In this document: one piece after another, positions 15,113-22,618 of the stretch
How the letters are laid out: each line of letters starts with the position of its first letter
Numbering within the stretch: the stretch's first letter is position 1
Assembly: GCF_003987495.1 (NCBI RefSeq)
Contig: NZ_NGJU01000002.1
Span: 124,001-188,000 of the forward strand
DNA: 64,000 bases
Origin: Vagococcus salmoninarum
Lineage (GTDB): Bacteria > Bacillota > Bacilli > Lactobacillales > Vagococcaceae
Direction of reading: 5' to 3'
Position numbers and translations under genes: made by a program
Notes under the pieces: model-generated
What the model saw: only the letters and a program-made list of their open reading frames with translations
What the model was told of the DNA's origin: nothing
The model's database searches: none

Positions 15113-16046
15113 ACATGTTTTGATAAATCGACACTGCGTCTTCAATGTGTAAATTAGCAAAGTCAGACTTCGTTTTAGCCCCAGTTGTGACTAAGATGTA
15201 TTCCTGACCGTCAATAATTGCTAAACTAGCTAAACATTGACCGGCTTCATCTGTATAGCCAGTTTTACCACCTAAGATTTCCCCTTGGTTTAATTGACTA
15301 GTTTCCAAATTAGCAAACAAACGACTAGGCATTACCAAACCTTCTGGGTGATAGTCATTATAAAAAACATTTTCTTTCGTAGTGAAAATTGCTCGAAACT
15401 GCGGATTTTCTAAAGCGCTAGCTAACAAACGACTTAAATCAGCTACCGTTGTTTGATGCTCTTTATCATGAAGTCCTGTGACGTTAGTAAAATGCGTGTT
15501 TTCTAACTTTAAGTCTTGCGCTTTTTGATTCATTAAGGCCACAAACTTCTCTTCACTGCCTGCTAAGCCTTCAGCAACTGTCAAAGCCGCATCGGCTCCT
15601 GATGGTAACATCACGCCATATAAGAGGTCTAAGACTGGTACCGTCTCCCCTTCGAAAAAGCCAGTAACGGCAGCCCCTTCTTGATGAAGGTCACTCATCA
15701 AGCCACTAGGAATTGTTAAAGAACGATCTAAAGCTAGATCTTGTTCCAAAGCAACTAAAGTTGTCATAATTTTCGTTAATGAGGCTGGATAAATCACTTG
15801 GTTGCCTTTCTTCTGGCTAATGACTTCTTTCGTTTTTAAATTGACTAAAATCCCTTGTTTACTATTAATTTTTGGAAAACTCTTGGCACTTTCTGCTGAA
15901 ACCGCAACTTCCTGACCAACTCCTCCTGGCATCACTTTTTCAATCAATTGATCTTTAAAAGTATACCCACTCAATAGGACAGCTACTATTATTAATAATT
16001 TAATTATTGGAAATTTTTTCTTTTGTTTATTTATACGTTTTTTCAT
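15111..16046 (-). CDS. Serine D-alanyl-D-alanine carboxypeptidase (peptidase S11)
   Basis: Membrane-anchored penicillin-binding protein that trims the terminal D-Ala of peptidoglycan stem peptides. A basic N-terminus is followed by one helix (about 12-32) and a periplasm-facing catalytic domain. The active-site SxxK is in PASLTKIMTT, and the KTG motif is GGKTGYTDEAG. The SxN box reads SGADAA, an alanine in place of the usual asparagine; I have seen this variant in Firmicute homologues. The ATG at 16046 is preferred over 16076 because AGAAAGGTG precedes it and nothing precedes the other. It lacks the C-terminal PBP5-C domain. Near a VanRS-like pair, a VanY-like contribution is tempting but is inference. 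Confidence 0.88.
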   Translation of the reverse strand: MKKRINKQKKKFPIIKLLIIVAVLLSGYTFKDQLIEKVMPGGVGQEVAVSAESAKSFPKINSKQGILVNLKTKEVISQKKGNQVIYPASLTKIMTTLVALEQDLALDRSLTIPSGLMSDLHQEGAAVTGFFEGETVPVLDLLYGVMLPSGADAALTVAEGLAGSEEKFVALMNQKAQDLKLENTHFTNVTGLHDKEHQTTVADLSRLLASALENPQFRAIFTTKENVFYNDYHPEGLVMPSRLFANLETSQLNQGEILGGKTGYTDEAGQCLASLAIIDGQEYILVTTGAKTKSDFANLHIEDAVSIYQNM

Positions 16047-16086
16047 CACGAACACACCTTTCTGATTCATCTTCATTTAACCACTA

Positions 16087-16125
16087 AAAAAGACCTAAGT
16101 TCTAAATTCCAACTTAGGTCTTTCT
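16087..16125 (-). terminator. Terminator after the possible immunity gene
   Basis: 13-bp stem AAAGACCTAAGTT / AACTTAGGTCTTT with T-run on the minus strand, about 25 nt beyond the stop codon of the 146-residue gene. Confidence 0.85.
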
Positions 16126-16150
16126 TAATATTTTCTTAATTCCAACAAAA

Positions 16151-16591
16151 TCAAGGGTAATGTTCTTTAATTGTTCTATCAATATTTTCAAACATAGTTG
16201 AAACATGTTGATTAGACATATCTTTTTCAGTAGGTTTCATAGCTAGTAAAAGTTCACAGAATAGTCGATCACTATTACTTTCAACACATCCGATTGTTTC
16301 TTCCAAAACAACATAAAGCTCAATTTTATTATCCTTTATTGACAGAGGTAACTCAAAAAAATTTGATTGTGTAGCACTTAAATACACATTATTGGACTCT
16401 AATTCCGTAATATAGAAAGATTTAAACTTTAAATCTTCTTTTTTTATATTATAAATCTCATTTAAAGGATTTATTAATGCGTTATTCTTTAAATGTTCAA
16501 TGTGGAAACTCGGAAAAACATTTATAGGAAAGTTTAAAATGTTAAAATTTTTTTCAAGATAATTCATTGAATTTTTATAATAATTATTCAT
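16151..16591 (-). CDS. Hypothetical protein, possible immunity protein
   Basis: 146 aa, acidic, soluble, AT-rich (many Asn, Ile, Lys codons), and lower in GC than its neighbours. No domain recognised. AAGGAG lies 4-5 nt before the ATG. It starts only 8 nt after the end of a decayed frame whose tail looks like the C-terminus of a larger secreted or toxin-like protein. This order (toxin end, then a small intact gene with its own base composition) is typical of polymorphic toxin and immunity pairs, where the immunity gene outlives the toxin. That reading is inference from context only. Confidence 0.6.
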   Translation of the reverse strand: MNNYYKNSMNYLEKNFNILNFPINVFPSFHIEHLKNNALINPLNEIYNIKKEDLKFKSFYITELESNNVYLSATQSNFFELPLSIKDNKIELYVVLEETIGCVESNSDRLFCELLLAMKPTEKDMSNQHVSTMFENIDRTIKEHYP

Positions 16592-16599
16592 GTCTCTCC

Positions 16600-16820
16600 T
16601 TAATTAATAGTTGCTATACCGCCAGAAACAACAGAAATCTGCCTTCTATGGTTAGCACTGTAAATTTATAAATTAGAATCTGATGTCTTTACTCTATTAA
16701 CAGCTCTTGGAATACTAGCTGCTCCAAGAGCTAAAGAACCCACTGTAGTAGATGTGGCAGTACGGGTGATTTTTCCAATCGTTTTAATTAGTGATGATTC
16801 GTAGTAGTCAAGGCTTTGCT
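16600..16820 (-). pseudogene. Remnant C-terminus of a toxin-like or exported protein
   Basis: One reading frame continues from the end of the neighbouring lyase gene with no start codon. It reads KQSLDYYESSLIKTIGKITR, then a Gly/Ala/Ser-rich hydrophobic stretch (TVGSLALGAAS), then an in-frame TAA at 16666-16668, and afterwards still-coherent sequence ending RRQISVVSGGIATIN and a stop. The frame upstream is closed by TAG inside the lyase gene, so only about 70 codons survive. The body of the gene has been lost, probably by deletion at the lyase boundary. Its family is not identifiable; a glycine-rich C-terminal region fits polymorphic toxins or bacteriocin-like proteins. Confidence 0.55.
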
Positions 16821-18008
16821 TTAAGCTAATTTTAATAACTCGCTTGTAATTTTTTGGCTAGCATACTCAATGTATTTAGGGTCAGTTCCTAAATTAATCC
16901 GAATATACCCTTCATACCCTTGACCAAACCACTCACCATAATCAATGGCTAAACCGCATTTATCTTCCATAAATTCTTTCGTCTCACTTGGTTTTAAGTA
17001 GGCTCTTAAATCAACCCAAGCCAGATACGTCCCTTCTTTTTCACTTAAAATAACGTGAGGTGTTTTTTCTGCGAAGGCTGTTTTTAAGATTTGGTAGTTA
17101 TGTTCGATCACACCGACTAAGCCTGTTAACCACTGAGCTCCGCCTTGATAAGCAGCTTCAGCCGCCACAATTCCCATTAAACTAGTCACACCTTTATTAA
17201 CCGTTACTGCATACTCGTCATAACGTTGGCCTAACTCTTTGTCAGGAATAATAATATGTGAATTTAAAAGCCCGGCTAAATTAAACGTTTTAGAAGGGGC
17301 TGTTAAGACGATTAATTGCTTGCGGTATTTTTCTGCCATGTTTAAACTACTTACGTAAGTAATATCTGGTCGGGTTAAATCTTGATGAATTTCATCTGAA
17401 ACAATGATCACATTATGCTTCAAACATATCTCAAATAATTGCTCTTGCTCAGCTAAGGTCCAAACTCGACCAACTGGATTATGAGGGGAACAATGGATAA
17501 ATAATTTGACTTGATGCTCAATAATTTGTTGCTCCACATCCTGAAAATCAATCGTAAACTTGCCAGCCTCATTGACTAGTTGGGAAGTCACTACTTTTCG
17601 ACCCGTTTCTTTAATTGAGTCATAAAAAGGATAGTAGACTGGGGCTAAGATTAAGACACTCTCTTGAACTTCTGTGAAAGCATTAACCATCCAGTAAAAT
17701 GAACTTACGACACCTGGTGAAAAGCGCAGCCATTCTTTTTGCAATGTGACTTGGTACCGCTGGGCTTGCCAAGCAAAAAAAGTCTCGTAATAAGAGTCAG
17801 GCACCACCGTATAGCCAAAAACACCATGCTCCACCCGTTCTAGCAAAGCCCTTTGGACAGCTTCTGGCGCTTTGAATTCCATATCAGCTACCCAGAGTGG
17901 CAATAAGTCTTCCCTAGCGAAATTCTCACTCATGCCATCCCATTTAACTGAATTCGTCTGCTTCCGTTCAACACCGTACTTCTTAACAAAATCATTCACT
18001 TCTATCAT
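16821..18008 (-). CDS. MalY/PatB-type PLP-dependent C-S lyase (cystathionine beta-lyase family)
   Basis: 395 aa fold-type I aminotransferase-like enzyme. N-terminal LPLWVADMEFKAPEAV and the active-site SKTFNLAGL (PLP lysine) mark the MalY/PatB branch; IHCSPHNPVGRVW and SDEIHQDL hold the other cofactor contacts. Members cleave C-S bonds of cystathionine or cysteine to pyruvate, ammonia and thiol. GGGGAGGTAAG precedes the ATG. The name MalY comes from E. coli maltose regulation; nothing links this copy to the distant maltose genes here. It is monocistronic on present evidence, and the toxin remnant abuts its 3' end. Confidence 0.9.
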   Translation of the reverse strand: MIEVNDFVKKYGVERKQTNSVKWDGMSENFAREDLLPLWVADMEFKAPEAVQRALLERVEHGVFGYTVVPDSYYETFFAWQAQRYQVTLQKEWLRFSPGVVSSFYWMVNAFTEVQESVLILAPVYYPFYDSIKETGRKVVTSQLVNEAGKFTIDFQDVEQQIIEHQVKLFIHCSPHNPVGRVWTLAEQEQLFEICLKHNVIIVSDEIHQDLTRPDITYVSSLNMAEKYRKQLIVLTAPSKTFNLAGLLNSHIIIPDKELGQRYDEYAVTVNKGVTSLMGIVAAEAAYQGGAQWLTGLVGVIEHNYQILKTAFAEKTPHVILSEKEGTYLAWVDLRAYLKPSETKEFMEDKCGLAIDYGEWFGQGYEGYIRINLGTDPKYIEYASQKITSELLKLA

Positions 18009-18076
18009 GACTTACCTCCCCATTTTAGTTACATTAATCATAGCATAGATTGGCTAAAAGGGAGCTTCTCAAAGAC

Positions 18077-18105
18077 TAAAAAAGCTGAAGGAATTCTTCA
18101 GCTTT
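18077..18105 (-). terminator. Terminator after the GNAT gene
   Basis: 10-bp stem AAAGCTGAAG / CTTCAGCTTT around a 5-base loop with T-run on the minus strand, just beyond the acetyltransferase stop codon. Confidence 0.85.
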
Positions 18106-18112
18106 GCTTAAT

Positions 18113-18637
18113 TTATTTAAGTGACCATTCATACAGATTAAAGTCCGCCACTAACTCACCGGCGGTAACGTCTGCCACAACACCAACTTGTTGAAAGCCG
18201 CTGTTTTGATACAAATCATTTAGAACTGCCAAGTAACTCACGCAATCTAAACGAATCACAACTTCTTCCCCTTGTTGGCTAAGATAGTCTTGAATGCTTT
18301 GAATAAACTCTTGACCGATCTTTTGACCACTGACTTGATTCGCTAAAGCTACTCGGTGTAGATAATAAATGTTAGGCTGAACTGACTCTTCCCAAAGGTC
18401 TTGGTCCCACTGACTTGGCTCTTGATACAAATAACAAAGAGCAATCACTTCCTCAGCTTCATTTTCTGCTACTAAAAGCGTCTTATTAGCAATTCTCTGA
18501 CTAATTATTTCCTCTTCACTGCCATTTAAAATTTGTTGCCACTGTTGGGAGCCTTTGGCTTGTAAACGTTCTGCCACTTCCATTAACAACATAGACGCTG
18601 CCTGTTGGTCCCTTGCTATTGCTACTCTTAATTTCAT
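18113..18637 (-). CDS. GNAT-family N-acetyltransferase
   Basis: 174 aa. The N-terminal strand MKLRVAIARDQQAASMLL, a middle region YLHRVALANQVSGQKIGQEF with an acetyl-CoA-binding turn, and a late LNDLYQNSGFQQVG follow the GNAT fold. The Q/RxxGxG/A loop is SGQKIG. AGAGGTGTAGAG precedes the ATG. Substrate unknown; small GNATs of this kind often acylate amino groups of metabolites or protein N-termini. Runs singly between the ABC operon and the C-S lyase. Confidence 0.8.
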   Translation of the reverse strand: MKLRVAIARDQQAASMLLMEVAERLQAKGSQQWQQILNGSEEEIISQRIANKTLLVAENEAEEVIALCYLYQEPSQWDQDLWEESVQPNIYYLHRVALANQVSGQKIGQEFIQSIQDYLSQQGEEVVIRLDCVSYLAVLNDLYQNSGFQQVGVVADVTAGELVADFNLYEWSLK

Positions 18638-18689
18638 TCTCTACACCTCTGAGCTATTTTCCTATAATCATACCATTTTTTTAGTCAGT

Positions 18690-19454
18690 CTATAAACTTT
18701 TACGATTAAATAAAATGAGACTACTAATAAACATCAATAAACTTAACCCACTAGTAACAGCTATACTTTTAATAAAATCTTTCAATACTAAGTCTTTTGT
18801 TAAGAGACCCGTACTTTGGCTGAACAATTGTAAAGGGTTGTATGGCTGACAGACTTTCAGCCAGCTTACTAACAAAAGCAAGATGACAAGACTACCTAAC
18901 ATTAATAAAACACTGTAAGTATTCCGACAGACAACACTTGCAAAGAATAACATCACTATCATAAACAAGCTAAACAACCATAATAAAAATAAAAACCAAC
19001 CGACATGACTTAAACTTTGACCCTTGAAGTAAAACAAACTATATAAATAAGTAATGATTGCTCCTAAGCCAAAGGCCGTTGTAAAGACTGCTAAACTAAC
19101 TAACAATTTACTCGTGACTACTGTCCAACGGGGTAAACCCTTTGTGACTAAAATTGTTAATGTGCCTTTTTGATACTCATTAGTTAAGGAACTACTGAAC
19201 AAAATCACGACAACAAACAAGCCGATTTGGCTAACGTTTTTATAAAATTGTAGCCAACTATCAACTAAAGTTGGTTCTGGTAGAGCTTTAGCAATCTCAG
19301 GTGAGACTAACTGACTAATTAATTCTGGCGTAAATTTAGCCGTAAAAACACTTAAAATCCCTAAAGCTGTAAATAAACTAAGTAAAATTATTAAATGATA
19401 ATTCTTCCAGACTTCAAGAGTTTCCTTTTTCAAAAAAGCTTGCAAACTCTTCAT
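18690..19454 (-). CDS. ABC-2 type transporter permease
   Basis: 254 aa with six transmembrane helices (about 22-40, 75-95, 110-135, 145-170, 175-195, 225-248). It has the ABC-2 pattern SSLTNEYQKGTLTILVTKGL after helix 2. The start codon overlaps the ATPase stop by 4 nt (ATGA), with GAGGAGG before it, so it is translationally coupled. It forms the membrane half of an exporter with the preceding gene. The position and fold match YxlG of the Bacillus yxlEFG set. Substrate unknown. Confidence 0.85.
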   Translation of the reverse strand: MKSLQAFLKKETLEVWKNYHLIILLSLFTALGILSVFTAKFTPELISQLVSPEIAKALPEPTLVDSWLQFYKNVSQIGLFVVVILFSSSLTNEYQKGTLTILVTKGLPRWTVVTSKLLVSLAVFTTAFGLGAIITYLYSLFYFKGQSLSHVGWFLFLLWLFSLFMIVMLFFASVVCRNTYSVLLMLGSLVILLLLVSWLKVCQPYNPLQLFSQSTGLLTKDLVLKDFIKSIAVTSGLSLLMFISSLILFNRKSL

Positions 19455-20362
19455 TTGACTACCTCCTCAAAGACCGTTTCTAAATCTGGTTGGTATTCGG
19501 TCAGCCCTTGTGGGTAACAGTTCGCCGCCAAAATTTGTTGATACAGTTGCCGTAAAGGCTCTTGGCTAGTTGTGGCTTCAATTAAGTATTCCTTTTCAGC
19601 CTTGACTGTAATAATCCGATAGCCTTCAAAAATCCCTAGGACTTGAGACTCTGTCAATTTTTCTGCAAAGGTTACTAGAAATTGTTTTAACCCATAGTCT
19701 TTTTTCAACTGGCTTAAAGGCATCGCTAATTGAACTTTGCCTTGATCAATTAAAACCACTTGATCACAGATTTTTTCCACGTCAGATAAAATATGTGTTG
19801 AAAAGATAACTGTCGTTTTTTTTCGGACTTGACTAATAATCTCAATAATTTCTTTACGACCGACGGGATCTAAGGCGGAAGTTGGTTCATCACAAATTAA
19901 CAACTTCGGTTCATTTAACAACGCTTGAGCAATGCCTAAACGTTGTTTCATTCCTCGGGAATATGTTTTTATTTTTTGCTGATTATTGGCTAAACCAACC
20001 AATTCTAGTAATTCTTCCGACTTTACACTAATCTCTGCCTTTGACATGCCTGTTAGTTCGCCACATAGTTTTAAATAGTCATAACTCGTCATATAATCGT
20101 AAAAAGCCGGTACATCTGGTAAATAACCAATAAATTTATTCGTCTGATTATGACCGTAAGTGACTTTTTGACCACACACTTTGATTTCACCTTGATCAAT
20201 CGGTAGTAACCCACAGATCATTTTCATCAAAGTCGTTTTACCAGCGCCATTTTTCCCGATAAACCCTAGGACACTGTGTTCAGGTAACTCAAAACTAATT
20301 TCCTCTAAGACTTGTTGACTTCCAAAATGTTTTGAAACGCCAGTTACTGATAAAATAGTCAT
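19451..20362 (-). CDS. ABC transporter ATP-binding protein
   Basis: 303 aa. Walker A GKNGAGKTT near residue 38, signature YSRGMKQRLGIA, Walker B LLICDEPTSALD and switch histidine in FSTHIL. After the ATPase core a C-terminal extension of about 85 residues follows, as in ABC-2 drug/bacteriocin exporters. The frame is open to 20437, but the ATG at 20362 has AAGGAG 5 nt upstream and begins the conserved MTILSVTGVSKHFG. The start overlaps the preceding small gene by 4 nt. Energises the permease encoded next. Confidence 0.9.
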   Translation of the reverse strand: MTILSVTGVSKHFGSQQVLEEISFELPEHSVLGFIGKNGAGKTTLMKMICGLLPIDQGEIKVCGQKVTYGHNQTNKFIGYLPDVPAFYDYMTSYDYLKLCGELTGMSKAEISVKSEELLELVGLANNQQKIKTYSRGMKQRLGIAQALLNEPKLLICDEPTSALDPVGRKEIIEIISQVRKKTTVIFSTHILSDVEKICDQVVLIDQGKVQLAMPLSQLKKDYGLKQFLVTFAEKLTESQVLGIFEGYRIITVKAEKEYLIEATTSQEPLRQLYQQILAANCYPQGLTEYQPDLETVFEEVVK

Positions 20363-20577
20363 AATTTCTCCTTCTTGCCAAAAACTAAGTAGGCTACTGG
20401 ACCAAAAAATTGTAAAAATAAAACGATGATTAGCCACAAAGCTCTATTTAAATAAAAAAAACTGTTTTGCTTTAAAATTTGACGGCCCGTCCAAATCGCT
20501 AAAGACAATTGGATCAAGATTAAAGGGATTAATAACGGCAAATAATTAATGAACTGACTTTTGGTCAATGTGTTCAT
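20359..20577 (-). CDS. PLDc_N-domain small membrane protein (YxlE-like)
   Basis: 72 aa with two transmembrane helices (about 13-30 and 44-64) and the PLD-nuclease N-terminal signature: W-x-I-V-LFLQFFGPVAYLVFGKKE. The same small protein type, YxlE in Bacillus subtilis, precedes the YxlF/YxlG ABC transporter and is linked there to control of sigma-Y. Here it stands between an XRE regulator and the transporter, one base-to-base after the regulator stop (TAGATG). Likely a sensory or anti-regulatory membrane component; that function is inferred. Confidence 0.8.
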   Translation of the reverse strand: MNTLTKSQFINYLPLLIPLILIQLSLAIWTGRQILKQNSFFYLNRALWLIIVLFLQFFGPVAYLVFGKKEKL

Positions 20578-21696
20578 CTAACTCAACTCCTTTTCAAAAT
20601 CTGCTAATAGTTTTATAAATTGTGGATTCTCGCCGTAAATGTCTTGAATTAACGGTAGTTCCTGGAAATATTTTAAGAGACTTTCTTTGACGATTGTTTC
20701 ATGTCTAGGTGCTGTACTTGTCACTAAAGTCATTTGTTCCTCTATCCACTGGTCGAGCAAATCAAAATAGTCATCCCCTTGTATTTTGATGGGATAAGTC
20801 ACTGTTTTTAAAATAGCTAAGATTTCACTTAAGACTTCAAGAGCTTTAGCCACTGCTTGTTGTTCTAAACAACAATTAAAGACATTTAAAAGAAAACTGA
20901 TCACATTAAAAGGATGAAGTTTTTTGATGTCATAATTGTCAATTAACTGCCGAATTCGCCTTTCAATTTCGGCAAACTTTTCAAAATTATTTACTTCTAA
21001 CAGTAGCAATTGACTACTAAGCCCCAGTAATTCTTGTAAACTTTGATAACTGGCTGCTTGGAGAATTTCCCGGCTCTTGTCGACTTGACCTAAGGCGCCA
21101 TAAGCTGTCGCTAATAAACTTTCATCACTTAATTTAGCATCTAAACTGTCACTCAGCAGTTCTAACACCTTGTCAGCTTGTCCTAACTGTAAGTAACTAA
21201 CAGCCATTAAGGAATTGCTTTGATTAATTAAACTAGGAACCTTCCCTTCGACTTTGACTCGTTCTAATAACTGAATACTTCTGACTAACAGCTCTTTTTG
21301 ACTTTCCGGCTTAGCTAATAAGTTATAGTGATTAATATACAATAAACTCATTTGCAGTAGTAAGGGTAAGCAAGCATAGTATTTGCCAATGTAATTCTCC
21401 GCCTCTTGAAGAACGTCTTCCACTGGTTGATAAGTAAATTTCAAGGCTAATTCTTGATAAAGATTAATAATCTCAGTTTTACTTAATTGAGGTGTGTAAC
21501 CTAATAGTTCATCAATCGTAATATTGAAAAAAGTCGCTAACCGAGGCAACAAAATCATATCCGGATAAGTCTGGTTATTTTCCCACTTAGACACTGAAGA
21601 CTTGGAAACTGACATCGCTAACGCTAATTCCTCTTGGGTTAATTTTTGTTTTCGGCGCTGCTCTTGAATAATTGGACCAAACTGTAATAATTCCAT
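20578..21696 (-). CDS. XRE-family regulator with TPR-like C-terminal domain
   Basis: 372 aa. The N-terminal helix-turn-helix (about 8-62) reads EEQRRKQKLTQEELALAMS with SKSSVSKWEN as recognition helix. The rest is all-helical with tetratricopeptide-like repeats, as in peptide-responsive (RRNPP-like) or stress regulators. The ATG at 21696 is chosen because GGAGGTG lies 7 nt before it; an ATG five codons upstream overlaps that site. A -35/-10 pair TTGCGT, 17 nt, TAAATT lies upstream. Head of a four-gene operon with a PLDN protein and an ABC exporter, which it probably controls. Confidence 0.85.
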   Translation of the reverse strand: MELLQFGPIIQEQRRKQKLTQEELALAMSVSKSSVSKWENNQTYPDMILLPRLATFFNITIDELLGYTPQLSKTEIINLYQELALKFTYQPVEDVLQEAENYIGKYYACLPLLLQMSLLYINHYNLLAKPESQKELLVRSIQLLERVKVEGKVPSLINQSNSLMAVSYLQLGQADKVLELLSDSLDAKLSDESLLATAYGALGQVDKSREILQAASYQSLQELLGLSSQLLLLEVNNFEKFAEIERRIRQLIDNYDIKKLHPFNVISFLLNVFNCCLEQQAVAKALEVLSEILAILKTVTYPIKIQGDDYFDLLDQWIEEQMTLVTSTAPRHETIVKESLLKYFQELPLIQDIYGENPQFIKLLADFEKELS

Positions 21697-21801
21697 CTTT
21701 GGCACCTCCATCTTTAGTTTAAGTCATAATAATTTAAGATTCAATGGCGACACACGCAATAAAAAGGGATTTAGTTTCTTACTGCGCTACTTATTAACGG
21801 C

Positions 21802-21829
21802 AAAAAAAACCTTTCTTACTCAGAAAGGT
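21802..21829 (-). terminator. Terminator overlapping the end of the MarR gene
   Basis: 8-bp stem ACCTTTCT / AGAAAGGT with an 8-nt T-run on the minus strand. The MarR stop codon (21816-21818) lies at the hairpin loop, so the stem is partly coding. Confidence 0.85.
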
Positions 21830-22286
21830 CAGTTGGTTCTTCAGTTTTTTTCCAAACAAATTTTTTATCATGAATTTTTTGAATTGTTTCAATGGCAGAA
21901 ATAAATGATTTTTGCTCTTTAGCAGTTAATTTTTCCAGGTCAGTATTAATGATTGCTTCATACTTGGCCAAAATAGTTTCAGCAGTCTTTTTACCTGCAT
22001 CAGTAAATGACAAGTAAAATAAACGTTTATCATCATCAGACTGATCTTTTTGAATAATATTTTCGTCCATGAATTTTTTTAGTATTCGGCTAGTATAACC
22101 TTTGTCTAAGTCCAGTTGATTTTCGATATCCTTGGCATACATTTTCTCTTTTTCAAGCAACTCAAAAAGAATTCTAATTTCATTGAAATTAAAGGTATCG
22201 TCGGACATTTCTTTTTCCAAGTAAGTGACGTAGTTTAAAAAATACTTGATAAAAGCATTAATTGTTTTCGTGTCTTTAGGCATCAT
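21816..22286 (-). CDS. MarR-family transcriptional regulator
   Basis: 156 aa. Winged-helix region about 45-110: EIRILFELLEKEKMYAKDIE, a recognition helix in LDKGYTSRILKKFMDENIIQ, and the wing QSDDDKRLFYLSFTDAGK. The ATG ATG at 22286/22283 is chosen because AGGAGG lies 10 nt upstream; the frame stays open to 22352 without another site. No adjacent target gene is obvious: the next gene in its direction is the XRE operon, and upstream lies the surface nucleotidase end. Confidence 0.85.
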   Translation of the reverse strand: MMPKDTKTINAFIKYFLNYVTYLEKEMSDDTFNFNEIRILFELLEKEKMYAKDIENQLDLDKGYTSRILKKFMDENIIQKDQSDDDKRLFYLSFTDAGKKTAETILAKYEAIINTDLEKLTAKEQKSFISAIETIQKIHDKKFVWKKTEEPTDLSE

Positions 22287-22572
22287 TAAATATAAACCTC
22301 CTAAAAAATTACTTTCTACTACTATCATACTTGTGTTGGTTGACAATAACAACTGTTAAGTCTCTTTTTACTGTTTTTTTTTCGATAATTTGACTATAAG
22401 CCTTTGAAAATCCTTCCAAAAAGAAGTTATTTATCGAATAAACCAGCAAGATTTCTAAATAAAACTCAGTATTTTTTAAGAAATATGACATTTTTTTCAT
22501 TTTCAACTAATACAAATCCTCGTTTAAATAATTATCATTATTTACAATATTCGTTTTAGGTTGCTTTATTTA
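22287..22572. other. Intergenic region without a supported gene
   Basis: 286 bases of AT-rich sequence between the MarR gene and the nucleotidase terminator. It must hold the MarR promoter. A 65-codon open frame on the minus strand (22309-22506) lacks a ribosome binding site and has no recognisable protein character, so it is not called. Confidence 0.6.
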
Positions 22573-22603
22573 TAAAAAACAGCCTAGGATTTCTCCTAGA
22601 CTG
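22573..22603 (-). terminator. Terminator of the surface nucleotidase gene
   Basis: Stem CAGTCTAGGA / TCCTAGGCTG with a 4-base loop and T-run on the minus strand, starting 16 nt after the stop codon. Confidence 0.85.
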
Positions 22604-22618
22604 TCACTTAATAACGAA

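Noticed and set aside
11103-16046. A vancomycin resistance cluster (vanRS plus vanY-like carboxypeptidase)
   Set aside because: No vanH, ligase or vanX is present, and the carboxypeptidase is a serine S11 enzyme, not the zinc VanY type.
22309-22506. 65-codon minus-strand frame between MarR and the nucleotidase gene
   Set aside because: No ribosome binding site, very AT-rich low-information composition, overlaps the MarR promoter region.
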